50,603 nt of DNA from Candidatus Woesearchaeota archaeon (GTDB lineage Archaea; Nanobdellota; Nanobdellia; Woesearchaeales; GW2011-AR9): assembly GCA_016185625.1 (NCBI GenBank), contig JACPND010000015.1:1-50603 (forward strand). The letters run 5' to 3'. The notes beneath the pieces were generated by a model, which had not been told where the DNA came from, did no database searches, and saw only the letters and a list, made by a program, of their open reading frames with translations. Numbering within the stretch: the first letter of the stretch is position 1; every line of letters begins with the position of its first letter. Made by a program: the position numbers and the translations under genes. This document shows positions 7,670-15,921 of the stretch, piece after piece.

Positions 7670-8076
7670 ACACCAAAGCCAAAGGCACGAAAGGAGAACG
7701 GGAACTGATCCACCTGTTCAACCAAAATGGCTGGAGCGCCATCCGCACGGCCGGCAGCGGCTCACAACATTATCCTGCCCCAGATATTCTCGCCGGCAAT
7801 GCGATGCGCAGAGTAGCCATCGAATGCAAAGTCACCAAAGAGCAGAAGAAATATTTTCCGGACGAGGAGATTGTGCAATTGCGCACCTTCGCCCAGAAAT
7901 TCGGAGCCGAGAGCTGGATCGGCGTGCGCTTCCCGCGCGAGCCGTGGTACTTTCTGATGCTGGAAGATCTCGAACGCACCGGCGAATGCTGGGCGGTTTC
8001 ACTGGAGAAAGCGAGGATAAAAGGGTTAAAAGTAGAAGAATTGTTGGAGAAGGATCTGCCTCTTTTTGTCGAATAG
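7666..8076 (+). CDS. hjc: Holliday junction resolvase Hjc
   Basis: A 136-residue archaeal junction-resolving nuclease that cuts four-way DNA junctions during recombinational repair, acting as a dimer. The PD-(D/E)xK active site is complete: Glu11 in KGERELI, Asp40 in PAPDILAG, Glu53 and Lys55 in IECKV. The N-terminal KGTKGER patch is typical of Hjc. It overlaps the DUF84 gene by four bases, so genome maintenance and nucleotide sanitation are co-expressed. Length matches the family. A tRNA-processing neighbour (rnz) and the RPA-like gene lie close by. Confidence 0.92.
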   Translation: MNTKAKGTKGERELIHLFNQNGWSAIRTAGSGSQHYPAPDILAGNAMRRVAIECKVTKEQKKYFPDEEIVQLRTFAQKFGAESWIGVRFPREPWYFLMLEDLERTGECWAVSLEKARIKGLKVEELLEKDLPLFVE

Positions 8077-8109
8077 GAGATACCCGCCCCATTAGGCTTA
8101 ATAGATACT

Positions 8110-8565
8110 TTACAGCACCATCTTTATCACCATAACAACCAATATCGCAAAGACCAATACTTCGGCCATCCCGCCCGTCCGTACGAAGCCGCGTATTCTG
8201 TACCTCGAAAACGGGTAGAGAAACGCCACTCCCATTGGCGTAATCGCATCGCCGACCAGATGCGCAACATAGCCAATCAGCAGCGCCCAGGCATAATAAT
8301 TGCTCCACCAATACGTCACGGCCAGAAATACGAATGCTGCCATGACCAGCGAATGAAAAATCCCGCGATGGCGGGTGAACATGGCCACCATAATCCCCAC
8401 AATTCCGCCCCCGCGGTTGACTTTGCTGTTAGGTTCATCTATGTCCGGCAGGATGCTTCCTAATAACACCAATGAAAAAAATAGCAATACGCTCCCGCCG
8501 GTAAAATGATCCTTGGTCAAAAGAAAAAATAATGCCCCTAACAAAAGATGCGTCTTGAATAGCAT
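8110..8565 (-). CDS. Membrane-bound metal-dependent hydrolase (YdjM/DUF457-like)
   Basis: A 151-residue integral membrane protein of the LexA-binding/YdjM group. It has about four hydrophobic segments (roughly 5-40, 72-90, 92-112, 130-150). Conserved polar motifs line the membrane face: an N-terminal His in KTHLLLG, LPDIDEPNS, RHRGIFHS and HLVGDAITP, the usual candidate metal ligands. The family is assumed to hydrolyse membrane-associated substrates, but no physiological reaction is established. It starts 21 bases after the RPA-like gene and probably shares its transcript. Intact. Confidence 0.85.
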   Translation of the reverse strand: MLFKTHLLLGALFFLLTKDHFTGGSVLLFFSLVLLGSILPDIDEPNSKVNRGGGIVGIMVAMFTRHRGIFHSLVMAAFVFLAVTYWWSNYYAWALLIGYVAHLVGDAITPMGVAFLYPFSRYRIRGFVRTGGMAEVLVFAILVVMVIKMVL

Positions 8566-8586
8566 GCCCCCGGAAACAAGAACAGA

Positions 8587-9573
8587 TTATTTAATGCTTT
8601 CGACATTAACGTTTTCCAACCGTTCCATCTCTTTCTGCGGATCGGCTTTCTCCACCATCTGCACGTTAAATTCCAGCCGCTGAAACATCTCATTATTTTT
8701 CACGCGCCCAATCAGCTTAAATTGTTCTCCCAGTAAATCGCTCTTCACGCTCTCAAAAGAAGCAGGATTGTCTTTATACTGCACCATCACTTCGTCGCTT
8801 TTCTCCAGCAGATGCAGGATCTGATTTTTCCAGAACACCCCGCTGATCGTTCCCGTGCTGTCATCTAATACCAGATTCAAGACATAATTCAGCTGCGGCT
8901 GCACTGCTCCATGCTCCGAGCAGGTATTTTCATTCGCCCGCTTATTACACCGCGGGCAGACAAAAAAGAAACGAGGATCAAATATCCGCACGACCGTCCC
9001 GAGAATTTCCACTGAATCTTCACCGGGCTGCAAATCCTGTATTCTCCGCCGCTCGATCGTATTGGTCTGGCGCACCACATCCACTTTTTCATCCGGCGGA
9101 TTGATCAGAATCTGCCCTTTATCCAGATGCACTTCCGTCCCCATTTTATTTTCGCGCACATACGCTTCTTTTAACAGGATAATGTCCCCCTCCTGAATTT
9201 TCTGAAACTCCGTCACTTGGTCGTTCCAGAACACCACGCGGATACTGCCGGTCTCGTCGCCCAGCATCAAAGCGGCGACTTTCCCCTTCATTTCACCTTT
9301 GATAAATTCCCGCACTTCAAACCGGCGCAGGACTTTTCCCACGACTGAAATGGAACGCATGCCCGGATAGAGTTCTTTTATCTTTAACTTCGTCCGCTCA
9401 TTCACGGTGGAAATGCCCAGTTCATTGGCGATGATATGGATGGCCCCTTCCTCGCTGATTAATCCGGAAAGTTCGTTGATTTTCTCTTTTACTCTTTTTT
9501 CTAAATCAGCTGGCGTAAGTCTGCCGCTGACGATGATCTTGTTTTTCAGCTCATCAAGAGGGATTTTGAACAT
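8587..9573 (-). CDS. RPA-like single-stranded DNA-binding protein
   Basis: A 328-residue OB-fold protein of the archaeal replication protein A family, which coats single-stranded DNA in replication and repair. The N-terminal 60 residues are helical. The first OB fold is about 72-158 (VVGKVLRRFEVREF through LDKGQI), and the second begins near 186. A zinc finger with Cys206, Cys209, Cys218 and His221 (FVCPRCNKRANENTCSEHG) is embedded in the second, as in euryarchaeal RPA41-like subunits. The TATA-like box at 9596-9602 is about 25 bases upstream, so the mRNA is probably leaderless. Likely co-transcribed with the membrane hydrolase gene. Confidence 0.88.
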   Translation of the reverse strand: MFKIPLDELKNKIIVSGRLTPADLEKRVKEKINELSGLISEEGAIHIIANELGISTVNERTKLKIKELYPGMRSISVVGKVLRRFEVREFIKGEMKGKVAALMLGDETGSIRVVFWNDQVTEFQKIQEGDIILLKEAYVRENKMGTEVHLDKGQILINPPDEKVDVVRQTNTIERRRIQDLQPGEDSVEILGTVVRIFDPRFFFVCPRCNKRANENTCSEHGAVQPQLNYVLNLVLDDSTGTISGVFWKNQILHLLEKSDEVMVQYKDNPASFESVKSDLLGEQFKLIGRVKNNEMFQRLEFNVQMVEKADPQKEMERLENVNVESIK

Positions 9574-9595
9574 GATTTTAAGAGAAAGAAAGTGC

Positions 9596-9602
9596 TTTAT
9601 AA
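9596..9602 (-). promoter_or_regulatory. TATA-like box of RPA-like gene
   Basis: TTATAAA on the minus strand lies 23-29 bases before the ATG at 9573, fitting a leaderless start. Confidence 0.45.
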
Positions 9603-9631
9603 GGTTTTAGGTAATTAAGGATATAGAAAGG

Positions 9632-10783
9632 TTAAGAACCTATCCCGTTAGGCGTTGGCAATACCGATACAAAACGGACCAGGAGAGATTCCTTATTTTG
9701 GCTCAACGTGGTAGCCGCAAACCAGAATTCCCTGTCCGGAGTAATACGGCTATCCTGAACACGATACACTATTTTCCCTTCACAGAGATAGGCTTTGCCC
9801 GCTTCTTTTTGGAAGGCACATTCCGTGGGCTGTTCCAGCTCGATTTTTCCATAGAAGCCGAGCAGTTCATTGCTGGGAACAGTGCTGAATATCTCCGGCG
9901 GGCTTCCGGGAGCATTATTCACGGCTTCCCCCCAGTTGGTGTAGTAGATGCGGTATTTCTCGGCAGCCGGATCGGCGTCGAATGTTATCTCGTAGAAGTC
10001 AGGAAAGGACTGTACTCCCAGATTGTCAACTTCGAAGGGGAGGGTGTTAGCAAAATCTAAGGCGATTTGATAGTGTACCGCCTGAAAACTGCGTATGTAT
10101 TCCTCGCCAAAAGGGAGATCATATACACTTTGAATACAAAACGCCAACAGGCGGCTATTGGCCGGATACTGCTCTAAACTGCCGCATTTCCCATACTCCC
10201 ATTCTTTTTTCTTCGTTTCTTCTAGGCAAACAATCAGATTTTTTGTATTGCGACAAGTATCAACGAGATGCCGTGCCGTTTCTTCTAACAATAAATACTC
10301 GTCAAATGAGTACCCCAAGTCCAAAGAAAAACTAGTATCATAGGTATATTTTCCAGTTGGGCTTTTGATTGTTTTTTCCCTTCCTTTCCCAAAGAATATT
10401 GTTCCTTTATTTCCGAATTGAATGAATGGAAGTAATTTTTCTTGTGCTTTGGCATTGACCGCCCCAGCGAGGTCAGGCCAGCACCAGCGTTCTTCTTTAT
10501 TCCATAAAGAAACATCATCAACTGCCCCGCAGGTGGACGCACTTTCAAATCCTCCCTGCCCTGCCAGTTCCCGGGCAATCTCTATACCCGCATTACGCAC
10601 CCGTATTTCCATCTGCAATTGCTCTTTCTGCGCTTCCAGATAATTTTCATTCAGAAACTGCAGAGCCCATTCTCCTTTGATGGCCGGAGCCTGCACACCT
10701 GCTCTCGCGGCAATGAAAAAAACAGCGAGCGCGGCAAACATCCCTAACAGGATCCAATGCACTAAAGCTCCTTGGCGGTTCAT
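9632..10783 (-). CDS. Pilin-like single-pass surface protein, 383 aa
   Basis: Last gene of the 12-gene surface operon. The ATG at 10783 overlaps the previous stop (ATGA) and gives MNRQGALVHWILLG: a short basic end, Gly, then a hydrophobic helix to about residue 29, like a class III (prepilin) signal. A longer start 21 bases upstream is possible. The outside part has eight Cys, a helical stalk after the membrane segment (NENYLEAQKEQLQMEIRVRN) and a C-terminal beta-rich domain. No family known to me. The final codons coincide with an IS-end-like sequence. Predicted extracytoplasmic, disulfide-bonded. Confidence 0.7.
   Translation of the reverse strand: MNRQGALVHWILLGMFAALAVFFIAARAGVQAPAIKGEWALQFLNENYLEAQKEQLQMEIRVRNAGIEIARELAGQGGFESASTCGAVDDVSLWNKEERWCWPDLAGAVNAKAQEKLLPFIQFGNKGTIFFGKGREKTIKSPTGKYTYDTSFSLDLGYSFDEYLLLEETARHLVDTCRNTKNLIVCLEETKKKEWEYGKCGSLEQYPANSRLLAFCIQSVYDLPFGEEYIRSFQAVHYQIALDFANTLPFEVDNLGVQSFPDFYEITFDADPAAEKYRIYYTNWGEAVNNAPGSPPEIFSTVPSNELLGFYGKIELEQPTECAFQKEAGKAYLCEGKIVYRVQDSRITPDREFWFAATTLSQNKESLLVRFVSVLPTPNGIGS
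9635..9654. repeat. IS5-like terminal repeat overlapping a gene end
   Basis: AGAACCTATCCCGTTAGGCG shares 16 of 20 bases with the solo end at 6945-6964. It supplies the last codons (NGIGS) and stop of the surface gene at 9632-10783, which may have been remodelled by an insertion. Could be chance. Confidence 0.3.
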
Positions 10784-11187
10784 GTTCGCACCCGGGTAAG
10801 GCACTGCTGCGTTTCATCGCTCCAGACGCAGCGAAGGTTTGGCGTAGCATGCAGTGAAACCGTGTCTTGTTGACAGTCCGAAGCCGCAGCATAATCTCCG
10901 CATTCGGTGATGGTTCTTCCCCCCAGAACTTTGCTGTGTGCAATCTTCTGTTCAATATCTACTCTCTCCAAATTATATCCCTGTGCACTCGCCACCCGAA
11001 GATTGTCGATTGCCGCATCACGCTGTCTGAATTTGGAAAGTGCCTCTAGTGATTGTTGTTCGCTGGCCTGGGCCGCACCCTGCCAGGCTACACTGATAAA
11101 GAACAACAGGAAAAAAGCGACAAATACGGTAAAGAGGAAATCAAACAAATCATCCATCATCCCTTTCTTAGATCTTTTCCTGAACAT
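10780..11187 (-). CDS. Pilin-like single-pass surface protein, 135 aa
   Basis: A small protein starting MFRKRSKKGMMDDLFDFLF: basic stretch, Gly, two acidic residues, then a strongly hydrophobic helix (about 14-35), the arrangement of archaeal class III signals. A helical, Gln-rich stalk follows and the C-terminal part has four Cys (ECGD, DCQQ, RCVW, QCLT). It overlaps the gene before it by 20 bases and the gene after it by four, so all three are co-translated. No enzyme motif is visible. Likely a minor pilin-like subunit; inferred from architecture and context only. Confidence 0.7.
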   Translation of the reverse strand: MFRKRSKKGMMDDLFDFLFTVFVAFFLLFFISVAWQGAAQASEQQSLEALSKFRQRDAAIDNLRVASAQGYNLERVDIEQKIAHSKVLGGRTITECGDYAAASDCQQDTVSLHATPNLRCVWSDETQQCLTRVRT

Positions 11188-11620
11188 AGATCACCATCAC
11201 GTCTTTGGTTATTCCCATCTCCGTTTTGACGAGGACTTCTTTGTAGAGCGTAAAATCGTCTTGGTTGAAGTAATTGTTCGTCGTCAGCTCTTTTCCTGCA
11301 ACCTGTAGCCGGAAATTAAATTCTTTGAATCCTTTCTCTTTTTCCGTGCGATAGCATTTGTTCAAATTTTCTTCTGTAAATATATCCACGTCTACAATCC
11401 CCGGATGAATAATGTCCTGTTCATCCACCCAGGCAAAACAATTATCGGTAAAGCGCAGGCTGATAAGCTCAGCGCGCAATTGCGGCGGAACGCGCGTCAG
11501 CGCATTACGATAGATAGCAATAGTATAAGCAAAGGAAAGCACGACCATCGTAATGACGACCCCGGCAATCATCCAGTAGATAGTTTTCCTGGCTACGTCA
11601 AATTGGGATTTACGGTTCAT
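11168..11620 (-). CDS. Pilin-like single-pass surface protein, 150 aa
   Basis: The ATG at 11620 lies inside the end of the preceding gene; a GTG three codons upstream is the alternative. MNRKSQFDVARKTIYWMI is a basic N-terminus with Ser-Gln-Phe, then a hydrophobic helix to about residue 35. The extracytoplasmic part begins with a helix and has only two Cys (DNCFAW, NKCYR), which could form one disulfide, followed by a beta-rich C-terminus ending VMVIYVQEKI. No known domain. Position inside the operon and overlap on both sides support a structural role in the same assembly. Confidence 0.7.
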   Translation of the reverse strand: MNRKSQFDVARKTIYWMIAGVVITMVVLSFAYTIAIYRNALTRVPPQLRAELISLRFTDNCFAWVDEQDIIHPGIVDVDIFTEENLNKCYRTEKEKGFKEFNFRLQVAGKELTTNNYFNQDDFTLYKEVLVKTEMGITKDVMVIYVQEKI

Positions 11621-12017
11621 CTGCGGCACAGCCTCGCAAGGTTATTCTCTGTTGATTTTTTTCCAGGCAAAGCCACGCCGTTTTTTGGGCGATGCCTTCC
11701 GCAGTATAGCCGTCGGGAAGGAAAAAGTCACGGCGCACCCAGATTTGTTCTGCTTCTCCTTCTTCAAAGACAGCCACCGCACCGGGCGTAAGGATAACAT
11801 TAAATAAAGAAACATTTTGAGGATACTTCACGACCGCCTGTCCGGGAAGCGCAGCTAAGACGTCCATCATCAGGCGCAGATCCTCGGCGACCACGATCTT
11901 GGCCGTCAGCGTGGATTTTCCATACGCTCTCCCGACGCCGATCATCATGCCTACCACCAGTATGACGGTGATGATTTCAAATATCATCAGTAACATACTG
12001 GCTGCTTTTTTATCCAT
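11610..12017 (-). CDS. Pilin-like single-pass surface protein, 135 aa
   Basis: MDKKAASMLLMIFEIITVILV is a short basic start, Ala-Ala-Ser and a hydrophobic helix to about residue 28, with a Glu inside the helix as in many pilins. The outer part has a helix (AEDLRLMMDVLAAL) and a small beta domain, with two Cys (WLCLE, RGCAAD) near the C-terminus. It starts 33 bases after the previous gene and overlaps the next. The combination of a Glu in the N-terminal helix, small size and paired Cys is what one expects of a minor pilin, but no family is recognised. Confidence 0.7.
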   Translation of the reverse strand: MDKKAASMLLMIFEIITVILVVGMMIGVGRAYGKSTLTAKIVVAEDLRLMMDVLAALPGQAVVKYPQNVSLFNVILTPGAVAVFEEGEAEQIWVRRDFFLPDGYTAEGIAQKTAWLCLEKNQQRITLRGCAADEP

Positions 12018-12050
12018 CTTTTTTGATTTGTTTGATTTATTTTTTGGGGT

Positions 12051-12689
12051 TCATCTTGCTTCCAGGAAAATTTGTCGACTTTCTTTGGCCATTTGCAGGA
12101 CGTTCCGGCGGGGAGCTTCATACTGCGCATCGGGCAATGTTCCCCGTATATCGGAAAACAACAGGCGCTCAATCACAAATCCGTCACTGCAGAGATAGGC
12201 ATTTACCTCGTGGGATGTTCCGATACCACAGTTCAGCATGACCAGATCAGTCGCTATCTGCTCGCAGGAAAATTTCGTTGGATGAACAGTATAAACACCA
12301 TCAGCCGATTCAACATCAGAATCCTGAACCAGACAAAAACATCTCTCCTCTAAAGCGCAGACCGAGGGACGTTCTATCCTCACCGTATAATCGCGGGCCG
12401 CAAAGCCATCCACATCAACTTCAACAAAAGGCTTGTGGGGCTGAAGGTAAACCACGGCGGTTTCTTTGTCGAGGATAAGACGAGTGGTTTTTCGTTCTTC
12501 TGGTTCTTGGGTTGGCGCGGCAGCCAGCGACCGGATGTCAATAGCGAATTCGCTAAAATTCTCCTCTGCCTGCTCGCTCAGCCGTAAAAACTTGCTCACC
12601 AGCGCCGTGGCAAAACCAAAAATGAATATGGCCAGCACTACGGTCACCAGAAAATCAAGTACTATGCCTTTCTTCAGGAATTTCTTCAT
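12051..12689 (-). CDS. Pilin-like single-pass surface protein, 212 aa
   Basis: The ATG at 12689 overlaps the preceding stop (ATGA), giving MKKFLKKGIVLDFLVTVV: Lys-Lys-Gly, then a hydrophobic helix with Asp near its start, to about residue 32. An ATG 12 bases upstream is possible. A helical stalk (LRLSEQAEENFSEFAIDI) leads into a beta-rich domain with six Cys (VCALEERCFC, FSCEQ, LNCGI, YLCSD). The C-terminal end is a basic helix. No known domain. Operon position and coupling tie it to the neighbouring surface proteins. Confidence 0.7.
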   Translation of the reverse strand: MKKFLKKGIVLDFLVTVVLAIFIFGFATALVSKFLRLSEQAEENFSEFAIDIRSLAAAPTQEPEERKTTRLILDKETAVVYLQPHKPFVEVDVDGFAARDYTVRIERPSVCALEERCFCLVQDSDVESADGVYTVHPTKFSCEQIATDLVMLNCGIGTSHEVNAYLCSDGFVIERLLFSDIRGTLPDAQYEAPRRNVLQMAKESRQIFLEAR

Positions 12690-13987
12690 GAGGGGATCCA
12701 ACGATTGTTGCCGCAGCGATAGCGTGCCGATCCCGCCAGTAAAAGCTGGTCATTCGCACTGGCGCTGCATAAATACCATTCTCCCTGTTTGCAGAGCAAT
12801 GAACCGGTGCTGCCTTTCCACTGCCATTCCAGCAGGTTCTTTGGCTCGTCTTCATTAGTATTGGTGAGATAGCCGTAATGATTAATCTGCTTGTACGCCA
12901 GCGAGTCCAGAACAAATCCTTCTTCCGCAGCAGCCTGGCCGCAATCATCAGGATCGGTGAGAGTGTCGTCTTCTGAAATCATCACCCAACAGCCTCGTGT
13001 GGTTAATTCTGTTGGAAAGTCGCCTTGACAACCGCCTGCAGCTTCACAGTCACGGCCTACAAACCCCAGGCAGGTTTGCCTGATAATCGCCTGCTGAGGG
13101 CTTGCACTTCCGTCATCGCCGCCAAAAATCTCAATCGATTTATATTTGGTAAATCCAAATTCCTGAAATTTCTGGTTTTTTAAAATGAGAAAAATGAAAG
13201 CCTCATTATTTTGTTCCCCGGCTGCACCTTCATTGAGTGAACCATCCTTATCTGCAACTAATTTGAGATAGCAGCGCACTTCGCCTTGGCCGTCACAGGC
13301 ATCTTGTTTGCCCACCGTAATGGTTTCGCCCAAGGAAACTTCGCTTCCTCCCTGCATGCCGGGAAGAGTGGTCACGCTATCGGTGCTGCGGCAGTTTCGC
13401 TTATCCAGATCGCAAATCTCAATCTGCGCTTTCACACTCTCAATAAAGCTTTGGGTGCCTCCATTCTTGAGCGTGAAGGAAACGCTGACTTCTCCCTCTT
13501 CTTGGTTTTCCAAATCTATCACGTGCTGTGTTTGCTCTGCAGAATCAACTTTGGTATAAAATGTGGTAATGATGACATCCCAATCTCCTGCTCGCCCAGT
13601 AATCTCTGCGGAAGGCAGTTCAATTGCTTTTCCCAACACGTTCTGACAGTGGGTGGGACAATCTTCTTTATTCTCCAGCAGGCATGCTGGATCCGGCTTA
13701 CCGCAGCTCTGCATATCCTGCTGCGCCTGTGCTATACTTGTTCCCTTCGGGCATCCAGGCAGCGCTTCTTCTTCTGCGCCTGCCGTTGACAAGCAGGGGC
13801 ATTTATCAAAATAATTTGCCACTTTGTCCTTATCGCAGTCATCAAAATCAGCGAGCTCGGTCGTTTTCTTTCCTAATGGGCCGTACTTTGTCAGCAGTAC
13901 GGCGCCAATTATCAGCAAGACGATAATGGGAATAACGATTTTTACCAATTCCTCCATGGCAAACCCTTTTTTCATCATTCTGTTCAT
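12686..13987 (-). CDS. Cys-rich pilin-like surface protein, 433 aa
   Basis: MNRMMKKGFAMEELVKIVIP is a textbook class III signal: Lys-Lys-Gly, with Glu at +4/+5 after the putative cleavage, then a hydrophobic helix (to about residue 31). GAGGTG six bases before the ATG at 13987 is a good ribosome binding site. The outer part has 20 Cys, many in the first 110 residues (DDCDKDK, FDKCPCLS), where acidic repeats look calcium-binding. A beta-sandwich-like middle (about 130-270) and a Cys-rich end follow. It is the largest subunit of this operon and could be its main exposed or adhesive component. Function inferred only. Confidence 0.72.
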   Translation of the reverse strand: MNRMMKKGFAMEELVKIVIPIIVLLIIGAVLLTKYGPLGKKTTELADFDDCDKDKVANYFDKCPCLSTAGAEEEALPGCPKGTSIAQAQQDMQSCGKPDPACLLENKEDCPTHCQNVLGKAIELPSAEITGRAGDWDVIITTFYTKVDSAEQTQHVIDLENQEEGEVSVSFTLKNGGTQSFIESVKAQIEICDLDKRNCRSTDSVTTLPGMQGGSEVSLGETITVGKQDACDGQGEVRCYLKLVADKDGSLNEGAAGEQNNEAFIFLILKNQKFQEFGFTKYKSIEIFGGDDGSASPQQAIIRQTCLGFVGRDCEAAGGCQGDFPTELTTRGCWVMISEDDTLTDPDDCGQAAAEEGFVLDSLAYKQINHYGYLTNTNEDEPKNLLEWQWKGSTGSLLCKQGEWYLCSASANDQLLLAGSARYRCGNNRWIPS

Positions 13988-14011
13988 GGTTTACACCTCA
14001 TTCTTCACACT

Positions 14012-14878
14012 TCATTCTCCACCTAAATCCTTGACGATGCAGCCGCCGGTCTCGATGGCCTTAAGATGATCGAGTGTGACCATACTGACGTCGCGTTCAT
14101 CGCTGCCGTAAAAGTCGCGGTATGCGGCACCCGCTGCCGATGTGACAAAAAAACCAGTTGAAAAAGTCAAAGCCAATCCGGCAGGAATACAGGCGACCGT
14201 CGCAATGCAGATGGTAGCGCCGAGAGCCGACAGGGCTGCTAACGGGGTGGACCACCAGTAGCCGCTGCCGCTTTCTTGGGCGTTTTTGGCCATGAAAACG
14301 ATCCCATACGCTTCCTGCGGCGCAATCGGACTCATCACGGCTGCAGTTCCCGGTCCGCCATAGTTTTGGATATAATCAATATATTTTTTCCCTTTAATCT
14401 GGCGATGATCTTTTTCCGCAAGATAGTTCCACATCTCATTTGTAGGAATGAGGCCGCCGTCGATTTCCTTCTCGTCTATCAACGCCGTATAACAGAGAAA
14501 ACAATCATTTTCTCCCCGGTGCACCCCCAGAGCTTTCCGGATCAATTCCGGATTCGCTAAGATTTCTTCGTACTTCCCTTCTCCCATCATCCACCAGCAG
14601 CGAGCCATCAAATAAGCCAGTTGGTCTTTGATCTCCTGCCGGTCCCCGGAAATTTTTTTGTCGATAGTTTTGCAGAGGACGGGTGAGAGCGCGGTGCCGC
14701 TGACCGTCGCCTGCGCCCGGAAGGCAATACTGTTGCGGCAAAGGTTCTCAGCAGCTTTCTCGTCCGCCTTGGCCTGAAACCCAACTATCGTCATCGTGAT
14801 CAATATGAACGCCGTGAGGGTTGCCACTGTGGCAATGATGACCGCCATCACGTCGCCGCGCTTGTTCATGTTTTTCAT
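14012..14878 (-). CDS. Pilin-like surface protein with second hydrophobic segment, 288 aa
   Basis: Starts at an ATG overlapping the previous stop. MKNMNKRGDVMAVIIATV has Lys-Arg-Gly followed by an acidic residue and a long hydrophobic helix (about 11-32). A second hydrophobic stretch (about 205-250, LAALSALGATICIATVACIP and after) is Gly/Ala-rich and may be a membrane hairpin, unlike its neighbours. Eight Cys are present, including DCFLCYT; two of them are in the second hydrophobic part. No known family. It might anchor the assembly in the membrane rather than extend from it. Confidence 0.68.
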   Translation of the reverse strand: MKNMNKRGDVMAVIIATVATLTAFILITMTIVGFQAKADEKAAENLCRNSIAFRAQATVSGTALSPVLCKTIDKKISGDRQEIKDQLAYLMARCWWMMGEGKYEEILANPELIRKALGVHRGENDCFLCYTALIDEKEIDGGLIPTNEMWNYLAEKDHRQIKGKKYIDYIQNYGGPGTAAVMSPIAPQEAYGIVFMAKNAQESGSGYWWSTPLAALSALGATICIATVACIPAGLALTFSTGFFVTSAAGAAYRDFYGSDERDVSMVTLDHLKAIETGGCIVKDLGGE

Positions 14879-15636
14879 GTTTGACAGAGTTTAATTTTAT
14901 TTTCCTGGAGCAATTGAGGAATAGTCGTCAGCAGATCATCGTCATTCAGGCCTTGGGCAGAACTTGCTCCATCCACTGTCGGAAAGAAGCAGATATGCCG
15001 GTTGTCTGGAGTGAACAGCCAGGCCTGCCCTTCAAAATCCTGCAACCCGGCGCCATAGTCAATTCTGTTTTCATCCCATCCACCGGTATCAAATGCAATC
15101 TTCACTCTCGTCACGGGATTAAAATACGCTGCGGTGCTCCTCTCTTGACTACTCGCAGGATTAAGATATGTTTGCTCAAACCCCTTCACCAGGTCTTCCG
15201 AGCCGGCGATGACGCAGGGTACGATCCCGATGATGGACAAAGACAGCTCCGTACTCAATTGCGTGCCCCCCGCACCACCATAGACTGAGATGATCGTGGC
15301 ATCCTTGCTGGCATCATGTTCCAAAACAATCGACGTTCCTTTCTCCCCTAACGGCGGAAAACCGCCATAATTCAAAAAGCAGCCGCCATCTCCAGCTTTC
15401 ATCGTTTCTATAGCCTCTTTCAGCTTACGAATCTGCTGCCAATGCTCTGCCGGAATCTCCACGGCACCCGCTTTCAGTTCTTCGGCGCCAATTTTTGGCA
15501 AGAATTCTTTTGCTTTCAGGCTCGCAGCTTTTACTTTTTCCAGCGCTCCGCTTTCCGGCACGAAAAAGATTCCGATAATGATCACGCCCGTAATAATCGC
15601 TATCGCATACAGCACTAATTTCTCAGCAGCTACCAT
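14875..15636 (-). CDS. Membrane-anchored surface protein, 253 aa
   Basis: The ATG at 15636 gives MVAAEKLVLYAIAIITGVII, an N-terminal anchor to about residue 25; a longer frame upstream is the shadow of other small genes and is rejected. The anchor lacks the Lys-Gly of its neighbours but has Ala-Ala-Glu. A Lys/Ala-rich stalk (35-75) is followed by a globular beta domain with four Cys (GGCFLNYGG, VPCVIAG, HICFFP, and LCQT at the very C-terminus). The Gly-rich VYGGAGGTQL loop is unusual. It overlaps genes on both sides. Role unknown; a subunit of the same assembly by context. Confidence 0.7.
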   Translation of the reverse strand: MVAAEKLVLYAIAIITGVIIIGIFFVPESGALEKVKAASLKAKEFLPKIGAEELKAGAVEIPAEHWQQIRKLKEAIETMKAGDGGCFLNYGGFPPLGEKGTSIVLEHDASKDATIISVYGGAGGTQLSTELSLSIIGIVPCVIAGSEDLVKGFEQTYLNPASSQERSTAAYFNPVTRVKIAFDTGGWDENRIDYGAGLQDFEGQAWLFTPDNRHICFFPTVDGASSAQGLNDDDLLTTIPQLLQENKIKLCQT

Positions 15637-15797
15637 CAGAACATCTCTCCAAACCTGGCGAACAGGCCTCCGAGATCCTGATTGAGCAGAAAATACCAGG
15701 AAAGCAAAAACAAGAGCAGCAGCACGCCCAGAATAATCATCATTAACTGCCACATTTCCATCCCTTTCTTATCATGAAAAAAAGTAATTGTGTTCAT
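15636..15797 (-). CDS. Small membrane protein, 53 aa
   Basis: A 53-residue protein, MNTITFFHDKKGMEMWQLMM at its start. Lys-Lys-Gly-Met-Glu precedes a strongly hydrophobic helix (about 16-37), and a short amphipathic tail ends in RFGEMF. Its ATG at 15797 overlaps the stop of the previous gene, and its last base is shared with the next start, so the three small genes are tightly coupled. It has no Cys. The prepilin-like N-terminus and lack of a globular head suggest a structural or regulatory peptide in the membrane. Confidence 0.65.
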   Translation of the reverse strand: MNTITFFHDKKGMEMWQLMMIILGVLLLLFLLSWYFLLNQDLGGLFARFGEMF

Positions 15798-15916
15798 GGC
15801 GCCACCTGTCTCCCTAGTCTCCATAAAAAATACAAAAATATCATGCCTAAAATAATTGACAGCAAGGTAATGGCCAGCGTCGCAGGACTTGCCCATTCTG
15901 CCCTTTGCGTTGCCAT
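15794..15916 (-). CDS. Small membrane protein, 40 aa
   Basis: A 40-residue protein with MATQRAEWASPATLAITLLS at its start. The ATG at 15916 is preceded by GGTGAGG at four bases, a good ribosome binding site; longer frames upstream would overlap the previous gene. One hydrophobic helix (about 12-33) is followed by LGRQVAP with a basic residue. No Cys. It overlaps the next gene by four bases. Such tiny single-helix proteins are easily missed in annotation; its place between larger surface genes supports its reality. Confidence 0.6.
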   Translation of the reverse strand: MATQRAEWASPATLAITLLSIILGMIFLYFLWRLGRQVAP

Positions 15917-15921
15917 TGTCC

